Shown piece by piece: positions 50,236 through 59,090 of a stretch of 64,000 nt of DNA (position 1 is the first letter of the stretch; each line of letters begins with the position of its first letter). The stretch lies in the NCBI GenBank assembly GCA_030765055.1, contig CM060958.1, forward strand, positions 78,726,469 through 78,790,468, in the 5' to 3' direction. The position numbers and the translations under genes are program-made. The notes under the pieces were generated by a model, which ran no database searches, was not told the origin of the DNA, and saw only the letters and a program-made list of their open reading frames with translations. This DNA is from Mantis religiosa. Lineage: Eukaryota; Arthropoda; Insecta; Mantodea; Mantidae.

Positions 50236-51345
50236 TTATATACTTAATATATGACCATCTTTAGCACGTCCGGCTGGCGCTGTAAACGATAGAATATCGC
50301 CAGTTTCAACTCTTACAGGATATCTTTCAACTAATCTTCCGTTTATTGCAAACAATGTATCATATACAGCATGCGGATGTACCGATGATACAATAGAACA
50401 CGAGAGTACACTTCCATTTCCAGGAACTTTATAGTATTCGAGTCCCGATGTTAACGTATACCTTAAAGAGGGACCTCGAAACGGACGTGTTTGCAATGAA
50501 ATTATGAGTTGTGCTTTCAATTGTTGTAACATAGTGTTTACAACATTTCTCATTCGTGTTTTCATAGTATGAATATCATTATTTATAGTGATTAGTTTAT
50601 TATCAAGTTCCGTTTGTCGTGCGGTTAGTTCTTTCACTTCTTTTTCTACAGCTGTAGTAATAGTCTCGCTAGCGGAGGTGATTGTTCCAGTTAACTGACT
50701 TTGTAATTCATTCTGTTTCCGTGAAATAGTATCGGCAATGTTTGTTATAGTCACAGTTAAACCCGTTTGCAATTCATTGTGTTTCTGTATAAAGAAATGA
50801 TTAACATAACTCATGGTGACTGCATCACTATCATCTATCGGGTCGGCTAAATCCTTCAATCTCTTCATTCGAAATGATAGAGTTTCATTAGAGTCGTGAA
50901 TTGGAATCCTATCATCTACGTATTTTTTATTAGGAACGTCATGTTCGTGAAGGGGGTCCAACAGCGTTTTCATTCTTATACCATCTATAATGACATTATT
51001 TTCGGAATCACGTTTAAATGCATATTTACTTAAGTACTCCATTAAATTGTTGTATTGGATGTCGAGCGATTTTTGTATGTGATCCCTAAGCATAGCTTCA
51101 AACTCGCCCATACGCTGATACGAGGTCTGCTCGCTGAAGATCTGCATTCAATTCTCGACGTCAGCCGTATGCGTATCCACATAACGTTTAGTCGATGCAT
51201 CGTCACCTTCTTCAGGGTCGTGAATATTGCACAATCGCTTTCCCTTGAATCGATAGTTTCCCGATCCATCTCTAGTTATGATATATCGATTGAACACACC
51301 CCTAGAGGGTATGATTCTTCGGGATCCGAACCTGTCGATACTCAT
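50236..51345 (-). pseudogene. fibre-like protein, split by one in-frame TGA
   Basis: Two frames in the same phase, 51345-51148 (65 residues) and 51147-50236 (303 residues), separated only by a TGA at 51148-51150. ATG follows immediately, so reinitiation is conceivable. Three repeats of a phage-tail-fibre-like motif are seen: CNIHDPEEGDDASTKRYVD, LLDPLHEHDVPNKKYVDD and LKDLADPIDDSDAVTMSYVN. Then comes a long heptad, Thr/Gln-rich helical stalk (about 125-215 of the larger part) and a beta-rich C-terminal domain ending KDGHILSI. This layout suits a trimeric attachment fibre or spike. The role is inferred from architecture, not from a named family. Confidence 0.7.
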
Positions 51346-51365
51346 TGCTTAAGTGATGGATTATT

Positions 51366-52145
51366 CTATTTATTCATTCTGATAAAGCGATCAAAAGCGT
51401 GACGGTAGCGTCCCTCGTTCAGTGGATATTCTGGTACTATAACAACAAAGGATCGTTCATCACTCTCCCATATATGTTTACACATATCCTTAAATTCATC
51501 ATAGGACATATCGGTATTTACATAATCTTCGTATATATGTTTTAAATTGAGATTATCCTGTCTAAAGAATATAATCATATTTGCATTATCTCTAATTAAA
51601 TGTTTAGGTACTTTAGCATATGATTGTGCTAAATATATAGCATCGACATTACGATGTCTACCCATACTGTAATATGAAGCTATCTTAACCTGTTTTTCAT
51701 TTATCACATCATCAAATACGAATATCGAATTTTCTCTAGCATCCGACGTTTGAATCACTTTATCACCATCATCGAACGTAAATACACCTATATCGGGTAT
51801 AGTTTTCAGTAACCTGAGTAAATATCGATATTTAGGTTGTTGCAACGATTTCGAGTATATGTAGAGGTTTTCGAATCTCAGACCATTCTCGTGAATAAGC
51901 AGGTTGAGTAAAACGTTCCTATTTCCAGCATTTGAACTGCCCAGTATGAGCGCTCTAACGTTACTCGGAAACAACGTACCGTGTCGTCCTTTGCGAATGT
52001 CATCCTCGAAATCTAACACCTGTATGGGTAGTGTACACTTTTGCTTTACTATCTCCATATCGCGACTAATACTTATAAAGCATAAGTTTTGTCTTTTATT
52101 TCGTTCGTGATAAGGGCAATCTATGTCTTTACTGGATTTAGCCAA
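51366..52145 (-). CDS. atp: A32/FtsK-type genome-packaging ATPase with altered Walker A
   Basis: 259 residues if started at 52145. An internal ATG at 52058 (230 residues) fits the usual family start better, because the extra 29 residues overlap a promoter-like repeat. Family markers: LPIQVLDFEDDI near the N-terminus, Walker B IFVFDDV, a GRHRNVDAIYLAQSY sensor segment, and RDNANMIIFFRQDN. The protein should drive DNA into the capsid. The P-loop reads GSSNAGNRN, so the catalytic Lys and following Ser/Thr are replaced by Asn-Arg (51918-51923). ATP hydrolysis is therefore likely lost although the frame is open. It is the first gene of the leftward block, divergent from the PLA2 gene. Confidence 0.9.
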   Translation of the reverse strand: MAKSSKDIDCPYHERNKRQNLCFISISRDMEIVKQKCTLPIQVLDFEDDIRKGRHGTLFPSNVRALILGSSNAGNRNVLLNLLIHENGLRFENLYIYSKSLQQPKYRYLLRLLKTIPDIGVFTFDDGDKVIQTSDARENSIFVFDDVINEKQVKIASYYSMGRHRNVDAIYLAQSYAKVPKHLIRDNANMIIFFRQDNLNLKHIYEDYVNTDMSYDEFKDMCKHIWESDERSFVVIVPEYPLNEGRYRHAFDRFIRMNK

Positions 52146-52207
52146 TCGTCATAGGAATCGTATACTTATAAAGCACACGTTTTGCCTTTTTTATTTCATA
52201 GTGAGAC
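52066..52207. promoter_or_regulatory. duplicated TATA-containing promoter element between divergent genes
   Basis: Two copies of a roughly 38-bp element, TACTTATAAAGCA followed by GTTTTG(T/C)CTTTT and ATTTC, at about 52068-52106 and 52163-52200. The TATAAA of the second is about 37 bases before the PLA2 ATG (52208). The first lies upstream, inside the possible N-terminal extension of the ATPase frame. Likely core promoter elements of the structural block. Confidence 0.55.
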
Positions 52208-52846
52208 ATGTGCTCTACACGTGCACGCAAAGGTTCGGGAATTCTTAATTCCTTGATTAATTCATTACCATTTGAGGCACATTTACCGGGTTATCGTTTC
52301 TGCGGTCCCGGAACGAAACTACATAAACGCTTGCAGAGAGGTGACTTACCGGCGAACGGGTTAGATTCAGCGTGTCTCGATCACGATCGGGCTTACGCAG
52401 AGAGTACTGATACAGAATCTCGTCGTCTAGCCGATAAGGTGTTGGTAGAGAAAGCTTGGAGACGTGTAAAGTCTGCCGACGCTACTTTGGGCGAACGACT
52501 TGCAGCTCGACTTGTGACTACACTTATGAAGGGTAAATTGGCAGCGGGCGCTGGCATGCGTAAACGTCGCAACAAGAGAGGTGGTTTCTTACCTTTGCTA
52601 CCACTTTTAGCAGCTCTAGGTGCAGCAGGTGGTCTAGCTGGAGGTGCTGCTCAGATTGCTACGCCTGTCAATAAGAAACGTTCGGATGCAAAACAACTTG
52701 CGGAATTAACACGTCACAACGAGCGCATGGAATCTTTAGCTCAGGGCAAAGGTCTTCGCCGTAAGAGACGTCGTAAGGGTAGAGGATTGTATCTTCGATC
52801 AAAAAACTCGGGGCGAGGCCTATATTTATCCCGGAAAAAGCCCTGA
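52208..52846 (+). CDS. virion protein: PLA2-like domain plus basic core-protein repeats
   Basis: 212 residues. Residues 28-66 form a parvovirus-VP1-like phospholipase A2 core: calcium loop YRFCGPGT (29-36) and catalytic helix LDSACLDHDRAYAES with His59-Asp60. In related virions this domain breaches endosomal membranes during entry. A basic stretch, a Gly/Ala/Leu-rich hydrophobic segment (about 125-150) and a very basic tail with two GRGLYL repeats follow, reminiscent of adenovirus core peptides. LAGG-A near residue 145 matches the adenain cleavage consensus (L/I/M-x-G-G-x), so the neighbouring protease may process it. A slippery heptamer between the two GRGLYL repeats may divert ribosomes into the protease frame. 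Confidence 0.88.
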   Translation: MCSTRARKGSGILNSLINSLPFEAHLPGYRFCGPGTKLHKRLQRGDLPANGLDSACLDHDRAYAESTDTESRRLADKVLVEKAWRRVKSADATLGERLAARLVTTLMKGKLAAGAGMRKRRNKRGGFLPLLPLLAALGAAGGLAGGAAQIATPVNKKRSDAKQLAELTRHNERMESLAQGKGLRRKRRRKGRGLYLRSKNSGRGLYLSRKKP

Positions 52847-52847
52847 G
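52801..52847 (+). promoter_or_regulatory. candidate -1 ribosomal frameshift site
   Basis: A_AAA_AAC at 52801-52807 is in the X_XXY_YYZ register of the PLA2 frame. Slipping back one base enters the open frame that becomes the protease. Arms 52807-52814 (CTCGGGGC) and 52840-52847 (GCCCTGAG) can pair over 8 bp with one G-U. If the lower pairs melt, the GGGC/GCCC top stem starts 3 nt after the heptamer. The zero-frame stop (52844-52846) lies in the stem. Confidence 0.6.
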
Positions 52848-53199
52848 TGCTAACGAGATCGATTCGTATGCACGACGTCTACACATTCCACATTTTAGAG
52901 GTGTCTACATGATCGATAAACTACCTCCACGTCCTCGATACTATGAGAGAATAGTAGTGAATCTGGATACATCAAATGACCCTGGTACACATTGGGTTGC
53001 TGTACGTAAGGATGGTGATGTTGCCTACTACTTTGACAGTTTCGGCGATCTGAGACCTCCGGAAGAGATAGAAACGTACCTTTCGGGTGTCAAGCTCCTA
53101 TATAATACGACGAGATTTCAAGAATTCGATTCTGTGATTTGCGGTCACTTGTGCCTTCAGTTTCTCCTCGATGAGTTACACGATCACCGTGAGTGGTAG
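52801..53199 (+). CDS. pro: adenain-like cysteine protease (maturation protease)
   Basis: Catalytic order His (GTHWVAV, about 52984), acidic (YYFDSFG), Gln (RFQEF) and Cys (ICGHLC) matches the Ulp1/adenovirus-protease fold used by Polintons to cleave virion precursors. The first ATG in frame is 52909. However, the 20-odd codons before it (ALSANEIDSYARRLHIPHFRG) resemble the conserved family N-terminus, and the frame is open back to a TAG at 52780-52782 with no ATG. The full protein is therefore probably made by -1 frameshifting from the PLA2 gene, or less likely by splicing or a non-AUG start. The 3' end overlaps the penton start by 29 bases. Confidence 0.88.
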   Translation, partial: KKLGARPIFIPEKALSANEIDSYARRLHIPHFRGVYMIDKLPPRPRYYERIVVNLDTSNDPGTHWVAVRKDGDVAYYFDSFGDLRPPEEIETYLSGVKLLYNTTRFQEFDSVICGHLCLQFLLDELHDHREW

Positions 53200-53878
53200 T
53201 GATACCAGCTTCTCTACATTTCTAAATCCACCGTTACATCTGGATCCTAACGGACATTACGAGATAGCTCTATTGAATTTTGAGACTTTTTACTCGATTC
53301 CGAATATGGACGAGAGTAATAATCTATTCCATTACGTTCGCGATGGAAAAGTCGAACGTATAGTAATTCCACCGGGTACTTATGAATTGGATGATATCGC
53401 CAGATTGATCAAGGATGCTCTCGACATCGGTGACGACTTTATTCTACGTGCTAATAATAACACCATGAAATCAGAAATTCAATCTCCCTATATTATCGAC
53501 TTTAGTCGTGAGAGATCTATTGCTCCTCTTCTCGGTTTCACCTCTAAACAGAGGGTACCGGCAAACGTGCTGACCGAGTCTAATGATTTGGTTAACATAT
53601 TCAAGGTCAGCATCATACGTATCGAGTGTAGTCTTGCAACGGGATCTTTCATCAATGGTAAAAGTGGTCATTCTCTGTATGAATTTTTCCCATCGGTACC
53701 GCCAGGTTATCATATCTCGCAGGAACCATCAAGTCCTATATATTTACCAATCATCGATACGAATCTCATTGATCATCTCGACATTAGAGTGGTAGACCAG
53801 AACGGCGATAAGTTAGATTTCAGGAACGAAACCGTCACTGTACGATTGCACATACGTCGTAATGGGTATAAGTTTTAA
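53171..53878 (+). CDS. penton (minor capsid) protein, single jelly roll
   Basis: 235 residues, intact, starting at an ATG inside the end of the protease gene. The N-terminal half shows the strand pattern typical of Polinton penton proteins: GHYEIALLNFETFYSIPN, then VIPPGTYELDDIARLI, a YIIDF strand and LLGFTS. The C-terminus ends in a VTVRLHIRRNGYKF strand. It should occupy the fivefold vertices of an icosahedral particle together with the neighbouring capsid protein. Identification rests on order, length and these patterns. Confidence 0.85.
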   Translation: MSYTITVSGSDTSFSTFLNPPLHLDPNGHYEIALLNFETFYSIPNMDESNNLFHYVRDGKVERIVIPPGTYELDDIARLIKDALDIGDDFILRANNNTMKSEIQSPYIIDFSRERSIAPLLGFTSKQRVPANVLTESNDLVNIFKVSIIRIECSLATGSFINGKSGHSLYEFFPSVPPGYHISQEPSSPIYLPIIDTNLIDHLDIRVVDQNGDKLDFRNETVTVRLHIRRNGYKF

Positions 53879-53994
53879 GAGACGATGCTATATTAAAAAC
53901 ATCTCTCGAGATTGAACTCTACTCGATCATCGACCCGCAAGCTAATCACATAGTCTAATCGAAAATTTCTCGCTAACTTAGGCTTCAAGGTTCT

Positions 53995-55200
53995 ATGATG
54001 GATGTGTTGGACGTGACCGGGATTCCGACCTTTGATGATAAGATCAGTAAGGAGGAAGAACACGTATTCCTACCGTACAATACGTCAGCTCTCGATGTGA
54101 ACGATGAAATTAGAATTCCATGTCAAGCTGAAGATTTGTACACGCTTCCTAGTAGAAGTTATCTCTACATTGAGGGGACTCTCACTAAACCCGACGGCAC
54201 CGTCGCCACATCGAAATTGAGTAACAATGCTATGGCATTCCTATTCGATGAGATTCGTCTGGATATGAATGGAACGACTATTGATAGAACTAGGAATCCG
54301 GGCATTTCATCAACGATGCGTAACTATGCAGCACTGAATGAACTGGAATCGAATCGTTTACTAAATGCTGGATGGATCTATCCAGGAGGTGTGGTAGACA
54401 TCGTGAATACATCGAATGGTATCTTCAATGCTATCGTTCCTCTTTCGATGTTGCTGGGTTTCGCCGACGATCACAAGGTCATACTTAATAGCAAGTTTGA
54501 ACTTATTCTCATTAGATCTAAGGATTCTAATAATTGTATCATTGGAAACGATCCTACAACCATACAACTAACTAGACTCGAATGGAGGATGCCTGTACTT
54601 CGACTTTCAGATTCTGAACGAGTTGATAAACTTAAACTCGTCAAATCGGATAAACCTCTACACGTCGCATTTCGAACCTTGGACCTTCACACTCAACCTG
54701 CTGTACCTCAAACTAAAGCGTTCACATGGAACATTGCAACCACGACTAAACTTGAAAAACCACGTTTCGTCATAGTCGGTGCACAAGTAGATAGATTGAA
54801 TCATCTCGCTAAGGATGCTTCTCTATTTGATAATTGTAATATCACCAATCTGAAACTTTATCTCAACAGTGAATCTTAGCCCTATCACGATATGAATTTG
54901 GATTTCGCCAATTCGAAATTTGCATCTCTGTATGATCAATATTCCAAATTTCAATCATCCTACTATGGAAAGGAGAATTACCCTCTTTTGAAAAGGAACG
55001 ACTTTCTGAAATATGCACCGCTATTCGTCATCGATTGCTCTCATCAACCTGAGGATACTGTGACGGGGGCAGTGAATGTCAGATTGGAAGTTCAAGCATC
55101 GTCAAATTTTCCTGCACAAACTTCATTATTCTGTTTAATTATTCATGATAAATTACTCACTTATAAACCATTAACTCATGTTGTACAATCTATCATATAG
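53995..55200 (+). pseudogene. major capsid protein (double jelly roll), one in-frame stop
   Basis: Two pieces in the same frame, 53995-54879 (294 residues) and 54892-55200, are interrupted by a single TAG at 54877-54879. The length and order match Polinton hexon-like capsid proteins: FLPYNTSALDVNDEIRI and SYLYIEGTL in the first barrel, VIVGAQVDRLN through NLKLYLNSE before the stop, then QSSYYGKENYPLL, KYAPLFVIDCS and FCLIIHDKLL in the second barrel. Truncation at the stop would remove part of the second barrel and should prevent capsid assembly. Two overlapping AATAAA signals follow at 55205-55214. Confidence 0.92.
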
Positions 55201-55204
55201 GTGT

Positions 55205-55243
55205 AATAAATAAAACATTACAAATTCAAATTATCTTTTTATT
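55205..55243. terminator. back-to-back poly(A) signals
   Basis: AATAAATAAA at 55205-55214 (plus strand, after the capsid gene) and TTTATT at 55238-55243 (AATAAA on the minus strand, after the 165-residue gene). They mark a compact convergent junction. Confidence 0.65.
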
Positions 55244-55723
55244 GACTTTAACATATATCTCCAATATCCTCTTCCTTGCACTCCTGCTTTTTGCATCATA
55301 TGAACATAATGATTTATGAATATCATACAACTGATATAAATTTCTTTCAATTAATGGAATTAGTCTTTTAAGTCCATTGAATGCAGTACTATTCAGATTT
55401 ATACTGCCCACATTTAAACATGTATTCACAAACGTTATTTCATTCATCTTATTCATGCATAACATTATATTAAATGCATATATTATATTTTCACTGTACG
55501 GTGCACATGGATGCGTACCATCTTTCAGAATCGTATCCAAAACACACAAATTTGACATTATTACCTCCCAATCCTCTTTTGTAATATACACAAACGTATC
55601 GTCATGTGTGGCTTTAATGTTAAGTGATGGGAGTTCATTGTATAATCCTATGTTCACACGAAAGTCAATGCTGATGGAGATGTCGTTATCGTTCATGCAC
55701 ACACTATTTACCATCACTCGCAA
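55226..55723 (-). CDS. Polinton-associated protein of unknown function
   Basis: 165 residues, intact. Beta-rich N-terminus with DDTFVYITKEDWEVI (about 41-55), then helices. A FNGLKRLIPLIERNLYQLYDI stretch (about 115-135) and a basic C-terminus follow. The ITxEDW and later LIPLIERN pattern recurs, as far as I remember, in unannotated proteins of insect Polintons, but no function is known. Its ATG (55723) lies upstream of the stop of the three-exon gene on the same strand, giving a 20-base overlap, so both may come from one transcript. Confidence 0.7.
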   Translation of the reverse strand: MRVMVNSVCMNDNDISISIDFRVNIGLYNELPSLNIKATHDDTFVYITKEDWEVIMSNLCVLDTILKDGTHPCAPYSENIIYAFNIMLCMNKMNEITFVNTCLNVGSINLNSTAFNGLKRLIPLIERNLYQLYDIHKSLCSYDAKSRSARKRILEIYVKVNKKII

Positions 55724-56371
55724 CTTCCTCCTCTACTTCTTCTGCGAAGGGAGTGAAGGGTTCGAACATCATTATGATGAAACTGTCTTGATCGAACGTC
55801 TTCTTGGCTTTGACGATTCTCGGTTTGCAGTTCGTCTTCTTCTCTTTCTTGTCTCCTTTCTTACTGGATCTGCGGACATACACGAACTATGTCTCAACAT
55901 CGTGAATATTTAATACACTTGTTAACGTAAAACTCTTATTATTTTATACTCACTTTTCTATGACTTCCTCCTCGGGTTTCGGTGTACCGATATCCTTAAA
56001 CGGACGATCATTGTACGGACCGCACACATCTTCACCTTGATCCTGTTCGGACTGGCATGCCACATCTTCACTTTGGGCTTTACTGAAATAAACATATTTA
56101 TCATTAGTTATCTAACACATAACAACACTTTCACGTTAACACACAATTATAATTCTACTTACCCGAGATACACTTTACAATTCTTTCCGCATTGAGCATA
56201 AGATGTGATCGAATCATGATGGGAAGGATTCTTGCAAATCACTTGATGCATCTTCCCATCACACGTTTCATCGTGATGCTCAACCCAATGCTTTTGCAAA
56301 TCTTCGAAATTGCGTAGATTCTCCCAGAATCTGGTATCACTTTCAATGATAGGAGTTGTTGTTCCACTCAT
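55704..56371 (-). CDS. three-exon Cys/His-rich Polinton protein (new gene model)
   Basis: Proposed exons, all minus strand: 56371-56163, 56082-55954 and 55869-55704. Introns are 80 and 84 nt, with donors GTAAGT and GTGAGT and acceptors TTTCAG and CCGCAG. Both splices are phase 2, and the joined frame encodes 167 residues ending at TAG 55704-55706. Residues 1-70 contain a Trp- and His-rich segment with Cys spaced C-x9-C-x14-C-x3-C, possibly metal-binding. The middle is acidic (QSEQDQGEDVCG, PKPEEEV). The last exon starts very Lys-rich (KKGDKKEKK) and ends acidic. An alternative start 31 codons upstream (56464) is less convincing. I do not recognise the family. Confidence 0.65.
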
Positions 56372-56383
56372 CTTGACGTTGCG

Positions 56384-56788
56384 ATGTGAAGTGAGAATGC
56401 ATTCGTTCCCGAGTGAGCAGATGGGTGATGAAGCGTGATCATACCTGTCCCCCCCCCTCCCCATCCTATCGTCGATTGTACTTAACGTACGGAGGGTTTG
56501 TGTGAAGTGAGGACACGTTCGTTCCCGAGCTGGCGGGACAGGATGAGACCTGTTAATTCGAATTTACTATATTACCATTTTATTACGTTCCCCCCTTCCA
56601 CCCTCTCGTCGCTTGTACTGGAGGAGGACTAGTGTTTATCCTCGCGTACATGAATGGGTATCGAACCGAGGACTCTATGTTCATATATATGAATCCTCCC
56701 GAGAACTCGATATTCATAGATGAATATTTATACGCCCACACATATACACATATGCACAAATCTTGAGGAATGACAACACGTCATCACC
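56384..56788. repeat. Polinton right non-coding region with a tandem duplication
   Basis: TGTGAAGTGAG...TTCGTTCCCGAG occurs at 56384-56414 and 56501-56531. The following C-tract and TC(G/C)TCG..TTGTACT block also occurs twice (about 56445-56482 and 56590-56620), indicating a diverged tandem duplication of about 120-140 bp upstream of the three-exon gene. The remainder to the inverted repeat is AT-rich. Confidence 0.65.
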
Positions 56789-57337
56789 CTTATACTTCAA
56801 TGTGGAACCGATTTATATTTTCTCGTACCTCGATGTGGGAATGGAATTTAACCTTTTCTTAACCTTTACATCGCTCTTGGATATATAGCTCAAGGATAGA
56901 TTCTGGATAGGGAACACCTCTTACCAGAATGTCTTATTACATTTATTTCATAAATCTCTCCCAGTACACATACCTAATCATTCTCTCGATATTCTTTTAT
57001 CTAAAGAATAACGATACTGCATCATATATCATACACTAAACGTAATAGATATCAAACCCTACACTCGATATTCATACATGAGAGTTTAAGCACAGACATC
57101 GAAGCACTAAACGTAATAGATATCAAACCCTACACTCGATATTCGTACATGAGAGTTTAAGCACAGACATCGAAGAATTACTATCAACACATTTAATGCA
57201 AACATCACCCTCCCCGAAACCCATATCGAACCCTAGACTCGATATTCATACATGAGAGTTTAAGCACACACATCGAAAAGAATTCACATTTAATTCAAAC
57301 ACCCCCGGAACCCCGTTACCCACCCATCCATCACACA

Positions 57338-57370
<33 letters not shown>

Positions 57371-57574
57371 TATCATCATCATCACCCCACCCTCAAACAC
57401 ATCTCACTGCACAGGGGAGAACGGCACTACGCCAACACTCCCCTTCTTTTACAACTCGATTTTCATATAGGAGAGTTCTAAATCAATGAGCATTCTACAT
57501 CACTCATATATTAACACAGAGGAGAGTTCAGCATCTTATCTACACTGTGCTGATTCTCTCAATTCTATACTACT
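56789..57574. repeat. Polinton right terminal inverted repeat
   Basis: 786 bp complementary to the left terminus. Longer than the left arm because a block of about 66 bp (ACTAAACGTAATAGATATC through CACAGACATCGAAG) is present twice in tandem at about 57039-57171, partly offset by a shorter CA run at 57339-57368. Confidence 0.95.
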
Positions 57575-57580
57575 TACATT
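57575..57580. repeat. Polinton target-site duplication, right
   Basis: TACATT immediately outside the right terminus. Identical to 40584-40589. Confidence 0.95.
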
Positions 57581-57697
57581 CTGTAACTAAATGTTAAACT
57601 TGTTATAGTTATACTATGTAAATACTATTACCAACATGTCACGATATGACTGTATGCAAGTTAGAGCGACATAAAATAAATTTAATAAAAAAATATC
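57575..57697 (+). pseudogene. continuation of the interrupted LINE 3' end
   Basis: After the second TACATT copy the reading frame of the LINE fragment ends within a few codons (TAA at 57587-57589). The sequence becomes AT-rich and terminates in AATAAATTTAATAAAAAAA at about 57676-57695, a plausible LINE 3' UTR and A-rich tail. Confidence 0.6.
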
Positions 57698-57828
57698 CAA
57701 AATTGTTTTCCCCTGGGAATAAGTTAGGGAAGTGTTCAAACAATCATCCGAGATTAACTCCATTACAGAAAATTGTCTGCCACATAGGTTCCTCGTCTCT
57801 CAACCAGGAACAAAGAACGTCATAATAT

Positions 57829-58489
<661 letters not shown>

Positions 58490-58984
58490 TCGTCCTGCGA
58501 CTAGCACTTGTTTGGACTAGCTAGACCTAGGAGGACAGCGGTTTGATAATGACGGAAGTGTAGAAGAGTTCGTACACAACTGACTCCGCACACGTTCTTC
58601 TTCTTTCTATAGGGATGACACTTATCTTGCTTATCCAATGGAGAAAATGTGTACCGAGGAAAGGACACTATGTGTAAAAGTAATCTGTATATGAGCATTT
58701 TTGATTGTTGATACAATACATTTTTAAAAAATATTCCTGTGTATATTTGATCCGCACTTGTAGCTACCATTTTAAAGGTTTCTTCCCACCTTCAGAACGT
58801 TCTAGAAAGTTCTGTGAAAACTTCCATTACTACATAAGCAAGCTTTCTCGCAAGTCAGACAGTAAGGAAGTGTGTGCGTTATAGTAGTGCAACAAAAAGT
58901 GGTGTAAATTTATATTGAGGAATTAATCCTTAAAGAATTAATCCTTTTAAATAGGGTGATATATGGGTGATTTTTAATTCATTA
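58490..58984. other. no gene seen
   Basis: Mixed-composition sequence without a supported gene. Confidence 0.5.
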
Positions 58985-59090
58985 GAGGCAACTAAAAAAT
59001 TCCAATGCCATAGCCGGGATTTGAGCCAGTAGATCCGTGGTTCAAATCCCGGCCATGACGTTGAATGTTTCAGTTGGCTCTAATTAATTA
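58985..59090. repeat. fold-back tRNA-related SINE, short derivative
   Basis: A 100-bp palindrome keeping only the outer parts of the family: CAACTAAAAAATTCCAATGCCATAGCCGGGATTTGAGCC, then the sense GATCCGTGGTTCAAATCCCGGCCATGACGTTGAATG. The body is deleted. Confidence 0.7.

Larger units (their letters stand above)
40590..57574. mobile_element. Polinton/Maverick (adintovirus-like) DNA transposon, complete, inactivated
   Basis: A 16,985-bp unit bounded by long terminal inverted repeats beginning AGTAGTATAGAATTGAG and by a 6-bp direct duplication TACATT, the target-site size of Polintons. It carries the diagnostic set: protein-primed DNA polymerase B, retroviral-type chromodomain integrase, A32-type ATPase, adenain-like protease, penton and double-jelly-roll capsid protein. 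It also carries PLA2-type virion, fibre-like and unknown proteins. Genes form four blocks with two convergent junctions and one short divergent promoter. Reading frames are mostly intact, but there are four in-frame stops, an altered ATPase P-loop and a SINE insertion, so it is unlikely to be autonomous. Confidence 0.97.

Noticed and set aside
51148..51345. Separate 65-residue gene upstream of the fibre-like gene
   Set aside because: It is in the same frame, shares the repeat motif, and is separated only by one TGA, so it is the N-terminus of a broken gene.
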